From Pelomonas sp036404855 (GTDB lineage Bacteria; Pseudomonadota; Gammaproteobacteria; Burkholderiales; Burkholderiaceae_C), in contig NZ_DASWYS010000374.1 of NCBI RefSeq assembly GCF_036404855.1, positions 7,649 to 71,648 of the forward strand: a stretch of DNA of 64,000 nt, read 5' to 3'. How positions within the stretch are numbered: position 1 is the first letter of the stretch; the number at the start of each line of letters is the position of its first letter. The notes beneath the pieces are model-generated. The model saw nothing but the letters and a program-made list of their open reading frames with translations. It did no database searches and was not told the origin of the DNA. Below are positions 8,458-16,448 of this stretch, piece after piece. The position numbers were made by a program, and so were the translations under genes.

Positions 8458-9852
8458 TCAGCGCCTGGACAGCAGCCACAGCCCTCCCCAGGTCAGCGCG
8501 CCGTTGAGCAGCAGCAGCTCCAGTCCGATCTGGTAGCCGCGCCAGGGCTGCCCGAAATCCAGTACCGCGCACAACAGCGGCGCAGCAATGCACACCGCGA
8601 CGAGCAGCCGCCCCGACAGCGCCCGCGGCGTGAACAGCGCGAACGCGAACAATCCCAACAGCGGCCCGTAGGTGTAGCCCGCGAGCTTGAGGATGAGGTA
8701 GATCATGCTGGCGTTGTCCAGGGCCTTGAAGCCCAGCACCAGTGCGAGGAACACCACTGCAAAGCCCAGGTGCACGCGCCGGCGAGTACGCGTGTCGTCC
8801 TTGCCGACTCGCAGCAGGTCCAGGCAGGTGCTGGCCGTCAGCGCGGTCAGCGCGCCGTCGGCGCTCGGCAGCAGGGCCGACACCAGCGCCAGCACGAACA
8901 CCGCTTGCACCCATGCGGGCAGGTGCTGCATGACCACGGCCGGGAACAGCGTGTCGCCCGCCGCTGCCAGGCCATGTTCGCGCGCGAACAATGTCAGCAG
9001 CCCGCCCAGCAGCAGGAAGGCGCCGACGACCACCAGCATCAGCACCGCCAGCACCAGCAGGTTCTTCTGCGAATCTCGCAGCCGCTTCACGGACAGGCTC
9101 TTCTGCATCATCTCCTGGTCCAGCCCCGTCATTGCAATGGCGATGAACATGCCGGCCAGCAGCGCCTTGGCCGAGAAGTCACGGGAGAGCGGGTCGCCCA
9201 CCCAGACGTGCGACAGGCCTGCGGCGTCGAGCTGCGCGAAGGCGTCCACGCGCCACAGCAGCACGACGCAGACGACGAGGCCGGTCAGCATGCCGGCGGT
9301 CTGCAGCGTGTCGGTCCACACGAGCGCCTTCACGCCGCCGTCCACCGTGTAGAGCAGGATCATCGCCAGCACGACGGCTGCGCCGACCGCAAAGGGCACG
9401 CCCAGCGGCGCGAGGATGAGCGTGTGCAGCACCTGAACCACGAGGTAGAGCCGGGCGGTGGCGCCCAGCGTGCGGCTCAGCACGAAGAAGGCCGAGCCCA
9501 GCCGCTGCGCCGCCGGTCCCAGGCGCTCGCCCAGGAAGCCATAGATCGATGCCAACCCGAGCCGGTGGAAAGCCGGCAAAAGCAGGAAGGCGATGACGAC
9601 GTAGCCGACCACCTGACCCAGCGCGATCTGGAGATAGGTGAAGCCGCTGGTCGCGACCGAACCCGGCACGCTGATGAAGGTGACGCCTGACAGCGATGTC
9701 CCGATCATCCCGAAGGCGACGACGGGCCAGGGACTTTCCCGACCCCCCACGTAAAAACCCTCAGCCCCGGAACCGTGCGAAACGCACCGCGCCAATACGA
9801 GCAACAGCCCGAAATAGGTGAGAACCCCGATCAAAAGTAGTGCAGGTGACAT
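8458..9852 (-). CDS. Sodium:solute symporter (SSS family)
   Basis: A 464-residue integral membrane protein with about 12-13 hydrophobic helices spread evenly along its length. It fits the SSS (SLC5-like) fold: FYVGGRESPWPVVAFGMIGTS near residue 33, a GVTFISVPG stretch in helix 1-2, a YTVDGGVKALVWTDTLQ segment near residue 165, and a Ser-rich LVSALLPSADGALTALTAS segment near residue 325 in the region that binds sodium in this family. The substrate is not predictable; sugars, organic acids or amino acids are all possible. It is the first gene of the unit leading into the ABC exporter pair and is divergent from the nuclease gene across about 105 bp. Confidence 0.87.
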   Translation of the reverse strand: MSPALLLIGVLTYFGLLLVLARCVSHGSGAEGFYVGGRESPWPVVAFGMIGTSLSGVTFISVPGSVATSGFTYLQIALGQVVGYVVIAFLLLPAFHRLGLASIYGFLGERLGPAAQRLGSAFFVLSRTLGATARLYLVVQVLHTLILAPLGVPFAVGAAVVLAMILLYTVDGGVKALVWTDTLQTAGMLTGLVVCVVLLWRVDAFAQLDAAGLSHVWVGDPLSRDFSAKALLAGMFIAIAMTGLDQEMMQKSLSVKRLRDSQKNLLVLAVLMLVVVGAFLLLGGLLTLFAREHGLAAAGDTLFPAVVMQHLPAWVQAVFVLALVSALLPSADGALTALTASTCLDLLRVGKDDTRTRRRVHLGFAVVFLALVLGFKALDNASMIYLILKLAGYTYGPLLGLFAFALFTPRALSGRLLVAVCIAAPLLCAVLDFGQPWRGYQIGLELLLLNGALTWGGLWLLSRR

Positions 9853-9957
9853 GGGCCGCGACTATGCCGCAGACCACCCCCGCGAACGCGGTGGATCTAT
9901 TCGTCATGAAGCATCAATACGATGCGCGCCGTCTTGGGCAATTTTTACTAACCCGTC

Positions 9958-12900
9958 ATGCAACTCAAACCCCTGGTGTCCTTTCTCGCGGCAGCATTTG
10001 CTGCCCCTGCGGTGCTGGCATCGCCCAGCGGCATCGTCATCAGTCAGGTGTATGGCGGTGGCGGCAACACCGGTGCCGTCTACAAGCAAGACTTCATCGA
10101 GATCTTCAACGCCGGTGCGGCCCCGGTGTCCATCGGCGGGTGGTCGGTGCAGTACGCCGCCGCCGCCGGCACCTCCTGGCAGGTGACGGCGATTCCCGCG
10201 GGCGTGACGCTGCAGCCGGGCCAGTACTACCTGATTCGCGAAGCCGCCGGCACCGGCGGCACGACGGACGTGCCCGCCGACCTGACCACCGGCAGCATCG
10301 CGATGTCGGGCACCACGGGCAAGGTGGCCCTGGTCAAGAGCACGACGGCGCTGGCGGGCGCGAGCCCCGCCGCCGAGGACCTGCTCGCCTGGGGCCCGAC
10401 GGCCACCGGCGCAGAAGGCGGCAGCCCCGCCCCCCTGCTGTCCAACACGACGGCCGCGCTGCGCAACGGCGGCGGCTGCGCGGACACCGACAACAACGCC
10501 AGCGACTTCGGCGCTGGCGCGGCGAACCCGCGCAACGCCAGCAGCCCGCTGAATGTCTGCGGTGGCGGCGGCGGCACGCCCATCAACCAGCCCATCGTCC
10601 CGAACTGCCCCGACCAGGCGGCCACGGCCGGCGCGGCCAGCAGCTTCAGCGTCAGCGCCAGCGACACTGACAGCCGCGTCAACCTCGCGACTGTCGTCGG
10701 CACGCTCCCCAGCGGCATCACGCTGGGCAGCTTCACGGCAGCCTCCGCCGAAGGCGCGGCTGCCACGCAGGCTTTCAATGTCAGCGCCAGCCTGTCCGGC
10801 GGCAGCTACACGGTCAACCTGAAGTGGGACAACGACGAGGCCCAGACCGCCTCGTGCAGCTTCAAGGTCAACGTCGCCGGTTACGTGACGATTCCGGCCA
10901 TCCAGGGCTCCGGCGCCAAGAGCCCGATGGACGGCGCCACGGTCACCACGGGCGGCATCGTCACCAAGCTGATCAACAACGGCTTCTATCTGCAGGACCC
11001 GGACGGCGACGGTGACCCGACCACGTCCGACGGCATCTTCGTCTTCACCAGCACCGCACCCACGGTGGCTGTCGGCGACAAGATCACCCTGTCCGGCAAG
11101 GTCGCGGAGTATTCGGTCTCGACTGGCGCCGCCAGCCAGGCCAACCCGCTGACCGAGCTGACCACCATCAGCGGCCTCACCATCGTCAGCAGCGGCAACC
11201 AATTGCCCCAGCCGGTCGAAGTCAGCCTGGCCGCGCTGTCCAACCAGTCCGACATGGAACGCTACGAAGGCATGCTGGTGCGCATCACCGACACGCTGAC
11301 CGTCAGCCAGACCAGCTTCGTCGGTACCTGGGGCCAACTGACACTGTCGGCCGGCGGTCGCACGCTGACACCGACCAATGTGGTGCGCCCCGGCGCGGCC
11401 GCACAGGCGCTGCAGGTGGCCAACCTGGCGCGCAGCGTGGTGCTGGACGACAGCCTGTCCACCAAGTTCCCCAACCCCACGCCCTACCTCTGGCAGGACG
11501 GCACCGTGCGCGCCGGCGACACCGCCGACGGCGTGACCGGTGTCGTGGACTTCGGACCGTCGACCGATTCCACGTCCGGTCCGCTGTCGTACAAGATCCA
11601 TCCCACCGCGGCCCCGGTGTTTGCACGGCCCATCGCCCGCCCGATTGCACCGCCGTCCGTCGGCGGCAACGTGCGCGTCGCCAGCGCCAACGTGCTGAAC
11701 TTCTTCACGACCTTCGTCGACGGCAACTCCGTGCCGGGCAGCGGCTCCACCTGCCAGGTGAGCTGCCGCGGCGCCAACAACCTGGTCGAGTTCAACCGCC
11801 AGCGCACCAAGATCGTGGCCGCGCTCTCCGGACTGAATGCCGACGTTGTCGGCCTGATGGAAATCCAGAACAACGGCAACTTCGCAGTGCAGAACCTCGT
11901 CGACGGTCTGAACGGGGCGATGGGTGCGGGCACCTACGCCGCCGTGCCGCTGCCGACCGTCATCTCCGCCGGCGGCGCGGGCACCGGCACCGACGCCATC
12001 CGTGTGGCGCTGATCTACAAGCCGGCCAAGCTGGCGCTGATCGGCGCCTCGATGGCCGATACCAACGCCATCAACAACCGCCCGACGTTCGCCCAGGGCT
12101 TCGTGCTGCCCAACGGCGAGAAGTTCGCTGTCGCGGTCAACCACCTGAAGTCCAAGGGCAGCTGCGGCAGTGGCGCCAATGGCGACACTGGCGACCTCCA
12201 GGGTTGCTGGAACCTGCAGCGCCAGCAGCAGGCCCAGCGCCTGGTGGACTGGCTGCCTACCGTCAAGGCCACGGCCGGCACCGACAACATCATCCTGCTG
12301 GGTGACTTCAACGCCTACGCCCAGGAAGACCCCATCCACCTGCTGAAGAACAACGGCATCGTGGACCTGGTGGGCATGTTCGACCCGGTCGAGTACAGCT
12401 ACGTCTTCGATGCCGGAGCCGGCCGCCTGGACCACGGCCTGGGCACGGCCAGCGTCGCCACCAAGGTGACCGGCGCCACCAGCTGGCACATCAACGCCGA
12501 CGAACCCGAGTGGATCGACTACAACACCGAGGACAAGGCCACGGGCAACGACTGGTACCAGCCCAACCTGTTCCGCGCCTCCGACCATGACCCGATGCTG
12601 ATCGGCCTGAACCTCGTGAAGAGCCTGGTCGGCACCAGCGGTCGCGATGTCATCGTCGGCACCCCGGGTGACGACGTCATAGAAGGCGGCCCTGGCGCCG
12701 ACACGCTGACCGGCAACGGCGGCCGCAACCAGTTCGTCTACGGCAGCATGCTGGACGCGGGCGACGTCATCACCGACTTCACCCCCGGCATGGACACGCT
12801 GGTGCTGACCAAGCTGCTTGCCTCGGTGGGCATCGTCAGCGCCAACCCGCTGGCCAGCGGTCACGTCACCTGCACGGCCTCGGCTGCAGGCGCCATCATC

Positions 12901-13005
12901 GGCATCGACGCCGACGGCTCGGCGGGCCCGATGGCCTCCAAGCCCCTGGCGCAGCTCAAGGGCGTCGCCTGCACCGCCGTCACCGCCGCCAGCTTCAAGT
13001 TCTGA
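9958..13005 (+). CDS. Secreted ExeM/NucH-type extracellular endonuclease with lamin-tail domain and RTX-like C-terminus
   Basis: A 1015-residue secreted nuclease. Residues 1-21 are a Sec signal peptide (VSFLAAAFAAPAVLA). Residues about 24-165 form a lamin-tail domain (ISQVYGGGGNTGA, DFIEIFNAG). A beta-rich middle with an OB-like segment follows. The catalytic endonuclease/exonuclease/phosphatase domain (about 572-880) has RVASANVLNFF, the metal-binding Glu in VGLMEIQNNG, ILLGDFNAY and the terminal SDHDPM motif. Residues about 892-960 carry a short RTX-like run (GTSGRDVIVG, GDDVIEGGPGADTLTGNGG) and a VITDFTPGMDTL tail like those of type I secreted proteins. This matches ExeM/NucH nucleases that degrade extracellular DNA. 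No clear Shine-Dalgarno is visible. It is followed 23 bp later by a PEP-CTERM gene. Confidence 0.9.
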   Translation: MQLKPLVSFLAAAFAAPAVLASPSGIVISQVYGGGGNTGAVYKQDFIEIFNAGAAPVSIGGWSVQYAAAAGTSWQVTAIPAGVTLQPGQYYLIREAAGTGGTTDVPADLTTGSIAMSGTTGKVALVKSTTALAGASPAAEDLLAWGPTATGAEGGSPAPLLSNTTAALRNGGGCADTDNNASDFGAGAANPRNASSPLNVCGGGGGTPINQPIVPNCPDQAATAGAASSFSVSASDTDSRVNLATVVGTLPSGITLGSFTAASAEGAAATQAFNVSASLSGGSYTVNLKWDNDEAQTASCSFKVNVAGYVTIPAIQGSGAKSPMDGATVTTGGIVTKLINNGFYLQDPDGDGDPTTSDGIFVFTSTAPTVAVGDKITLSGKVAEYSVSTGAASQANPLTELTTISGLTIVSSGNQLPQPVEVSLAALSNQSDMERYEGMLVRITDTLTVSQTSFVGTWGQLTLSAGGRTLTPTNVVRPGAAAQALQVANLARSVVLDDSLSTKFPNPTPYLWQDGTVRAGDTADGVTGVVDFGPSTDSTSGPLSYKIHPTAAPVFARPIARPIAPPSVGGNVRVASANVLNFFTTFVDGNSVPGSGSTCQVSCRGANNLVEFNRQRTKIVAALSGLNADVVGLMEIQNNGNFAVQNLVDGLNGAMGAGTYAAVPLPTVISAGGAGTGTDAIRVALIYKPAKLALIGASMADTNAINNRPTFAQGFVLPNGEKFAVAVNHLKSKGSCGSGANGDTGDLQGCWNLQRQQQAQRLVDWLPTVKATAGTDNIILLGDFNAYAQEDPIHLLKNNGIVDLVGMFDPVEYSYVFDAGAGRLDHGLGTASVATKVTGATSWHINADEPEWIDYNTEDKATGNDWYQPNLFRASDHDPMLIGLNLVKSLVGTSGRDVIVGTPGDDVIEGGPGADTLTGNGGRNQFVYGSMLDAGDVITDFTPGMDTLVLTKLLASVGIVSANPLASGHVTCTASAAGAIIGIDADGSAGPMASKPLAQLKGVACTAVTAASFKF

Positions 13006-13028
13006 ACAGCTCCCCGAGGAAACACATC

Positions 13029-13508
13029 ATGATGATCCGCAAATCACTGCTGGCCCTGGCGGCCCTGGCCATGGCGGGCGCAGCGCACGCCGCCACCTAC
13101 AGCTTCACCGGCAGCTTCGATGCCGACCCGGCCACCAGCGTCCTGACCGGCACGTTCTCCTTCGATGATGTCGTGGCCGCCGCGGGCGGCTTCGACGGCA
13201 GCTTCGACCTGACGTCGCTGACCTTCAGCTTCCAGGGCCAGACCTACACGCTGGCCCAGGCGACGGACCCCTATGTGCAGTTCGACGGCGGCCAGTTGAC
13301 CGGCCCCAATGCCCTGTTCACGACGCCGTCGGGCGGTGTGCTGGCGCTGCAGTCCTTCTGGGGCAGCAGCGGCTTCACCTACCACGCCAACGGCGCCGAC
13401 CATCTCGGCACGCTGAACATCAGCGCCGTGCCCGAACCTGAAGGCTGGGCGCTGATGCTGGGCGGCCTGGGTGCCGTTGCCCTGATCGCGCGCCGTCGCA
13501 AGGCCTAA
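13029..13508 (+). CDS. PEP-CTERM sorting domain protein
   Basis: A 159-residue exported protein. Residues 1-21 are a signal peptide ending in AHAA. The mature part is rich in Gly, Phe, Thr and Ser with alternating beta-type segments and no catalytic motif I recognise. The C-terminus is a textbook PEP-CTERM signal: VPEPEGWALML, a hydrophobic helix, then RRRKA. In this family an exosortase (EpsH/XrtA type) processes the protein at the inner membrane, often with exopolysaccharide production; no exosortase is in this window. The ribosome site GAGGAAA lies upstream of the ATG, 23 bp after the nuclease stop, so the two are probably one transcript ending at the hairpin near 13540. Confidence 0.9.
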   Translation: MMIRKSLLALAALAMAGAAHAATYSFTGSFDADPATSVLTGTFSFDDVVAAAGGFDGSFDLTSLTFSFQGQTYTLAQATDPYVQFDGGQLTGPNALFTTPSGGVLALQSFWGSSGFTYHANGADHLGTLNISAVPEPEGWALMLGGLGAVALIARRRKA

Positions 13509-13530
13509 GCCCGCTCCGGCCTCGCCCGCA

Positions 13531-13552
13531 GCCCCGCGGAAGGCGGGGCTTT
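13531..13552. terminator. Hairpin terminator between convergent genes
   Basis: A 7-bp perfect stem (GCCCCGC / GCGGGGC) with a 5-base loop is followed on the plus strand by a short T run. It lies just after the PEP-CTERM stop and abuts the convergent ruvC stop, so it probably ends the nuclease/PEP-CTERM transcript. It may also block read-through from ruvC, although no T run follows on that side. Confidence 0.65.
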
Positions 13553-14100
13553 CAGTAGGTCCGGCCGCTCTTGAACTGCGCGTGCTGGCGGCGCTGCAGC
13601 GTCGTGCTGCGGCTCATCGCCTCGAAGCTGACCCGCGCATGGGCGTGCATGATGGCCAGGCCCAGCGCGTCGGCGGCGTCCTTGCCGGGCACTCCGGGCA
13701 GGCTCAGCAGCCGTTGCACCATGGCCTGCACCTGCTCCTTCTTGGCCTGACCGTGGCCGGCCACGGCCTTCTTCATCTGCACGGCGGTGTACTCGCTGAC
13801 GGCCAGGTCGGCCGACACCAGCGCGGTCAGCGCCGCGCCGCGCGCCTGCCCCAGCAGCAGGGTGGACTGCGGGTTCACATTGACGAAGACGATCTCCACC
13901 GCCGCGCAGTGCGGCTGGTAGCGCGCGACGACCTCGCGGATACCGTCATAGATGATTTTCAGTCGGCCGGGCAAGTCGCCCAGTGCGACACCGTTGGTCT
14001 TGATCGTGCCGCTGGCGACGTAGCCCAGGCGCGGGCCTTCGGCGTCGATGACGCCGAAGCCGGTGGTCTGCAGACCGGGATCGATGCCGAGGATGCGCAT
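13552..14100 (-). CDS. ruvC: Crossover junction endodeoxyribonuclease RuvC
   Basis: A 182-residue Holliday-junction resolvase of normal length. The acidic active site is complete: D7 in GIDPG, E69 in AAVEIVFVNVN, and D141/D144 in GKDAADALG. It cuts four-way junctions moved by RuvAB at the end of recombinational repair. ruvA and ruvB are not adjacent, which is unusual compared with the common ruvCAB operon. The ATG overlaps the TGA of the upstream cdsA-like gene, so it is probably translationally coupled to the phospholipid genes. Confidence 0.95.
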   Translation of the reverse strand: MRILGIDPGLQTTGFGVIDAEGPRLGYVASGTIKTNGVALGDLPGRLKIIYDGIREVVARYQPHCAAVEIVFVNVNPQSTLLLGQARGAALTALVSADLAVSEYTAVQMKKAVAGHGQAKKEQVQAMVQRLLSLPGVPGKDAADALGLAIMHAHARVSFEAMSRSTTLQRRQHAQFKSGRTY

Positions 14101-15101
14101 CAGCGATAGCCCAGTGGCAGCTGGAAGTACCAGCGCGCCGAATGGAAGAACACCGGCGCCGCGAAGCAGAGTACGGCGATGCGGTCCAGCAGGCCGACGG
14201 CACCGGTAATGGAGCTGCGATTGCCCCAGTAGCGCGCACCGGCGTCCTTCTTCAATGCCTTCATGACGAGGCCACCGAAGCCGGCCGCGCCGGCCGTCAC
14301 GAAGGCCATGGCCAGCGCCTGGCCGGCCTTGAAGGGCGTGATCCAGAACAGCAGGCCGCCGACGGCCGAACCGGTCAGCGTGCCTATCCACCAGGCCCGC
14401 ATCGAGAAGCTGCGGCTGATGCGCCGCGCCACCGGCCGGCGGCGCAGCAGGCGACGCGCGATCTCCTGCGCAATCTGGGCAGCCGCCACGACCATGACGA
14501 GGAAGAACAGCAGGAAGGCACCGCGGCCCGTGTAGCCGGGGAAATCCAGCAGCAGCAAGGCCGGCGCATGCGACAGGCCGTAGACGCAGACCATCACGCC
14601 CCACTGGATCTTGGCGTTGCGCTCCAGGAAACGCTGCGGATCGTCGGCCAGCGCGCTGACGATGGGCAGCACGAGGAAGCCGTAGACCGGCAGGAACACG
14701 GTGAAGAGGTCGAAGAAGCGCGTGCCGCAGATCATGTATTGCACGGGCAGCAACACGAAGAAGGCGACGATGAGGGTGCGATGGTCGCTGCGCAGCGTGT
14801 GCACGAGGGTGATGAACTCGCGCAGCGCCAGGAACGAGAAAAGCGCGAACAGCAGCGTGGCGCCCAGCGGACCCGAAATCCAGGCGACCCAGAACATGCA
14901 GGCGCCGATCCAGGCGGCGCGCAGGTCCCGGCGCACCCGCGCCCAGGCAAGCTGTGATGCCAGCCGAGCATCCTCGTCCTGGCGCTCGCGCAACGAGTTC
15001 AGGAACAGGCCGATGCTCAGCAGCAGCAGCAAACCGAACAACACGATAAAGAGCAGCGCCACCTGCTCGCTGGACGTCAGTTGCTTGAGCCAGGCCACCA
15101 T
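14100..15101 (-). CDS. CdsA-family phosphatidate cytidylyltransferase
   Basis: A 333-residue polytopic membrane protein with about eight hydrophobic helices. The C-terminal third has the CDP-diglyceride synthase hallmark: KAGQALAMAFVTAGAAGFGG followed by MKALKKDAGARYWG and GAVGLLDRIAVLCFAAPVFF. It would make CDP-diacylglycerol from phosphatidate and CTP. The gene overlaps plsC by ATGA, giving an acylation-then-cytidylylation order as in YnbB-type pairs. In betaproteobacteria the essential cdsA usually sits with uppS and dxr, so this is probably a second paralogue; that is inference. Confidence 0.85.
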   Translation of the reverse strand: MVAWLKQLTSSEQVALLFIVLFGLLLLLSIGLFLNSLRERQDEDARLASQLAWARVRRDLRAAWIGACMFWVAWISGPLGATLLFALFSFLALREFITLVHTLRSDHRTLIVAFFVLLPVQYMICGTRFFDLFTVFLPVYGFLVLPIVSALADDPQRFLERNAKIQWGVMVCVYGLSHAPALLLLDFPGYTGRGAFLLFFLVMVVAAAQIAQEIARRLLRRRPVARRISRSFSMRAWWIGTLTGSAVGGLLFWITPFKAGQALAMAFVTAGAAGFGGLVMKALKKDAGARYWGNRSSITGAVGLLDRIAVLCFAAPVFFHSARWYFQLPLGYR

Positions 15102-15751
15102 CAGTCGGACTCCACCACCCGGCCCACCGAGGCGGGGTCGGGCCGCTGCTCCATGACGGCCTCGCGGGCACGGCACAGGAAATCGGCCTTGCTCTCGCCC
15201 TCGCGCAGCTGCAGGGGGGCACCGAAAGTGACCGTGCACAGGATGGGGACGGGCACGACCTCGCCCTTGGGCATCACGCGCTGCACGTTGTCGATCCAGG
15301 TCGGGATCAGTGGCACGTGGGGAAACTGCTCAGCCAGGTGGTAGATGCCGGACTTGAAGGGCATGGGGTTGCCCTTGTTGGAACGCGTGCCCTCGGGAAA
15401 GATGACCAACGAGTCGCCATTGGCCAGTGCCTCGACCAGCGGCTCCAGCGGATCCTCGTCAGGCGTGGCGCGGCTGCGGCTCACGTAGATGGCGTTGAAA
15501 ACCTCGGTGGTCAGCCAGCGCTTGAAGGCGCTCTTGGTCCAGTAGTCACGCGCAGCGATGGCGCGGGTTGAGGCCCTCAGCTCATGCGGAAAAGCGGCCC
15601 AGATCAGGACTAGGTCGAAGTGACTCTGGTGGTTGGCGATGTAGATGCGCTGCTCTGCTTTTGGCGGGCAGCCCTTCCAGTGGCCCTGGGCGCCCGTGAT
15701 GAGCCGGGCGACGAAGGCGAGCAACTGGCCGGTGAAGGCGGCAAGCGTCAT
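15101..15751 (-). CDS. 1-acyl-sn-glycerol-3-phosphate acyltransferase (PlsC family)
   Basis: A 216-residue acyltransferase with the HX4D catalytic motif NHQSHFD (H41, D46) and the substrate motif FPEGTRSN (E120, G121), in the usual spacing. It would acylate lysophosphatidate at the inner membrane, and the N-terminal hydrophobic stretch fits membrane association. It is the first gene of plsC, cdsA-like, ruvC, with ATGA overlaps at both junctions. Whether it is the housekeeping PlsC or a paralogue cannot be told from sequence. Confidence 0.9.
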   Translation of the reverse strand: MTLAAFTGQLLAFVARLITGAQGHWKGCPPKAEQRIYIANHQSHFDLVLIWAAFPHELRASTRAIAARDYWTKSAFKRWLTTEVFNAIYVSRSRATPDEDPLEPLVEALANGDSLVIFPEGTRSNKGNPMPFKSGIYHLAEQFPHVPLIPTWIDNVQRVMPKGEVVPVPILCTVTFGAPLQLREGESKADFLCRAREAVMEQRPDPASVGRVVESD

Positions 15752-15784
15752 GGGCCGGGATTATCGCGGCCCAAAGACGGCGGC

Positions 15785-16249
15785 CTACCAATCCTCGAAG
15801 CCCAGCCCGGTGTCCCGGCCGCCCCAGCCGTCGCCGCAGCCGAACTCGACGTCGCGCCGCGCCAGCTCGTCGGCCGCGCTGCTGTCGGCATCGAAGCTTC
15901 CAGGAAGGAATCCCCCGCCAGTCTCATCACGGCTTTCGTTCAGCAGCTTGTCCGCCAGCAGGCCGGCCGCGACACCGCCGGCCGCTGCCAGACCCACGCC
16001 CCCCAGCCCAGGGCCGCTCGAAGCAGCCGCCGGCACGCCCGCGGCGTCGCCTGGCGCACGGCCATCGCCCGCCGCCGCCTGGCTGCCAGCCGACACGAGC
16101 GGTGCCGGTTCGGCCGCCCGGCGCTGCGCCCAGCCCGCCACCAGCCAAGCGAAGGCAGCGGCGCCCACCACCGCCAGCCACACGGGCACACCTGCCCACA
16201 GCGCCGCGATCAGCGCCACGCATGGGAGCAGGTATCGGGAAAACTTCAT
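15785..16249 (-). CDS. Hypothetical membrane-anchored protein
   Basis: A 154-residue protein I do not recognise. The N-terminus has two hydrophobic segments (residues about 5-19 and 22-41) split by a GVPVW turn. An Ala/Pro/Gly-rich linker (about 48-85) and a Gly/Ala-rich hydrophobic stretch (GLGGVGLAAAGGVAAGLLADKLL, described by position 85-107) follow. The C-terminus is acidic with aromatic glycine motifs (FGCGDGWGG, LGFEDW). That ending is common in small bacterial inner-membrane proteins of unknown role. Codon use matches the neighbours, so it is probably real. It lies 33 bp upstream of plsC on the same strand and ahead of it in transcription order. Confidence 0.6.
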   Translation of the reverse strand: MKFSRYLLPCVALIAALWAGVPVWLAVVGAAAFAWLVAGWAQRRAAEPAPLVSAGSQAAAGDGRAPGDAAGVPAAASSGPGLGGVGLAAAGGVAAGLLADKLLNESRDETGGGFLPGSFDADSSAADELARRDVEFGCGDGWGGRDTGLGFEDW

Positions 16250-16448
16250 GGCAACACTCCTGGCACCTTCATTCGCGCCTTACACGCGGCGCACAAGTGA
16301 CAGTTTGCAACCTGGAGCTGGCGGCAAGCCTTCCCCGGCATTCAGGACTAACGCCAACCCCGTGAAGACTTCGCAAGGCGGCGCAGGGGCGGGGCCGTTC
16401 CTGGCCCCCGGCGGGCTTGAGGTGCGCTCCGCAGGCAGCCCGGCAGGC

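Noticed and set aside
7800..8914. Longer start for the SmdA-like exporter, 156 residues upstream
   Set aside because: The extra residues overlap the symporter gene antiparallel in sense of frame and show no similarity; the Met at 8446 leads directly into the membrane domain.
9904..12864. 986-codon minus-strand frame opposite the nuclease gene
   Set aside because: Antisense shadow of a gene with signal peptide and catalytic motifs; the product is Gly/Val/Arg/His-rich with no recognisable fold.
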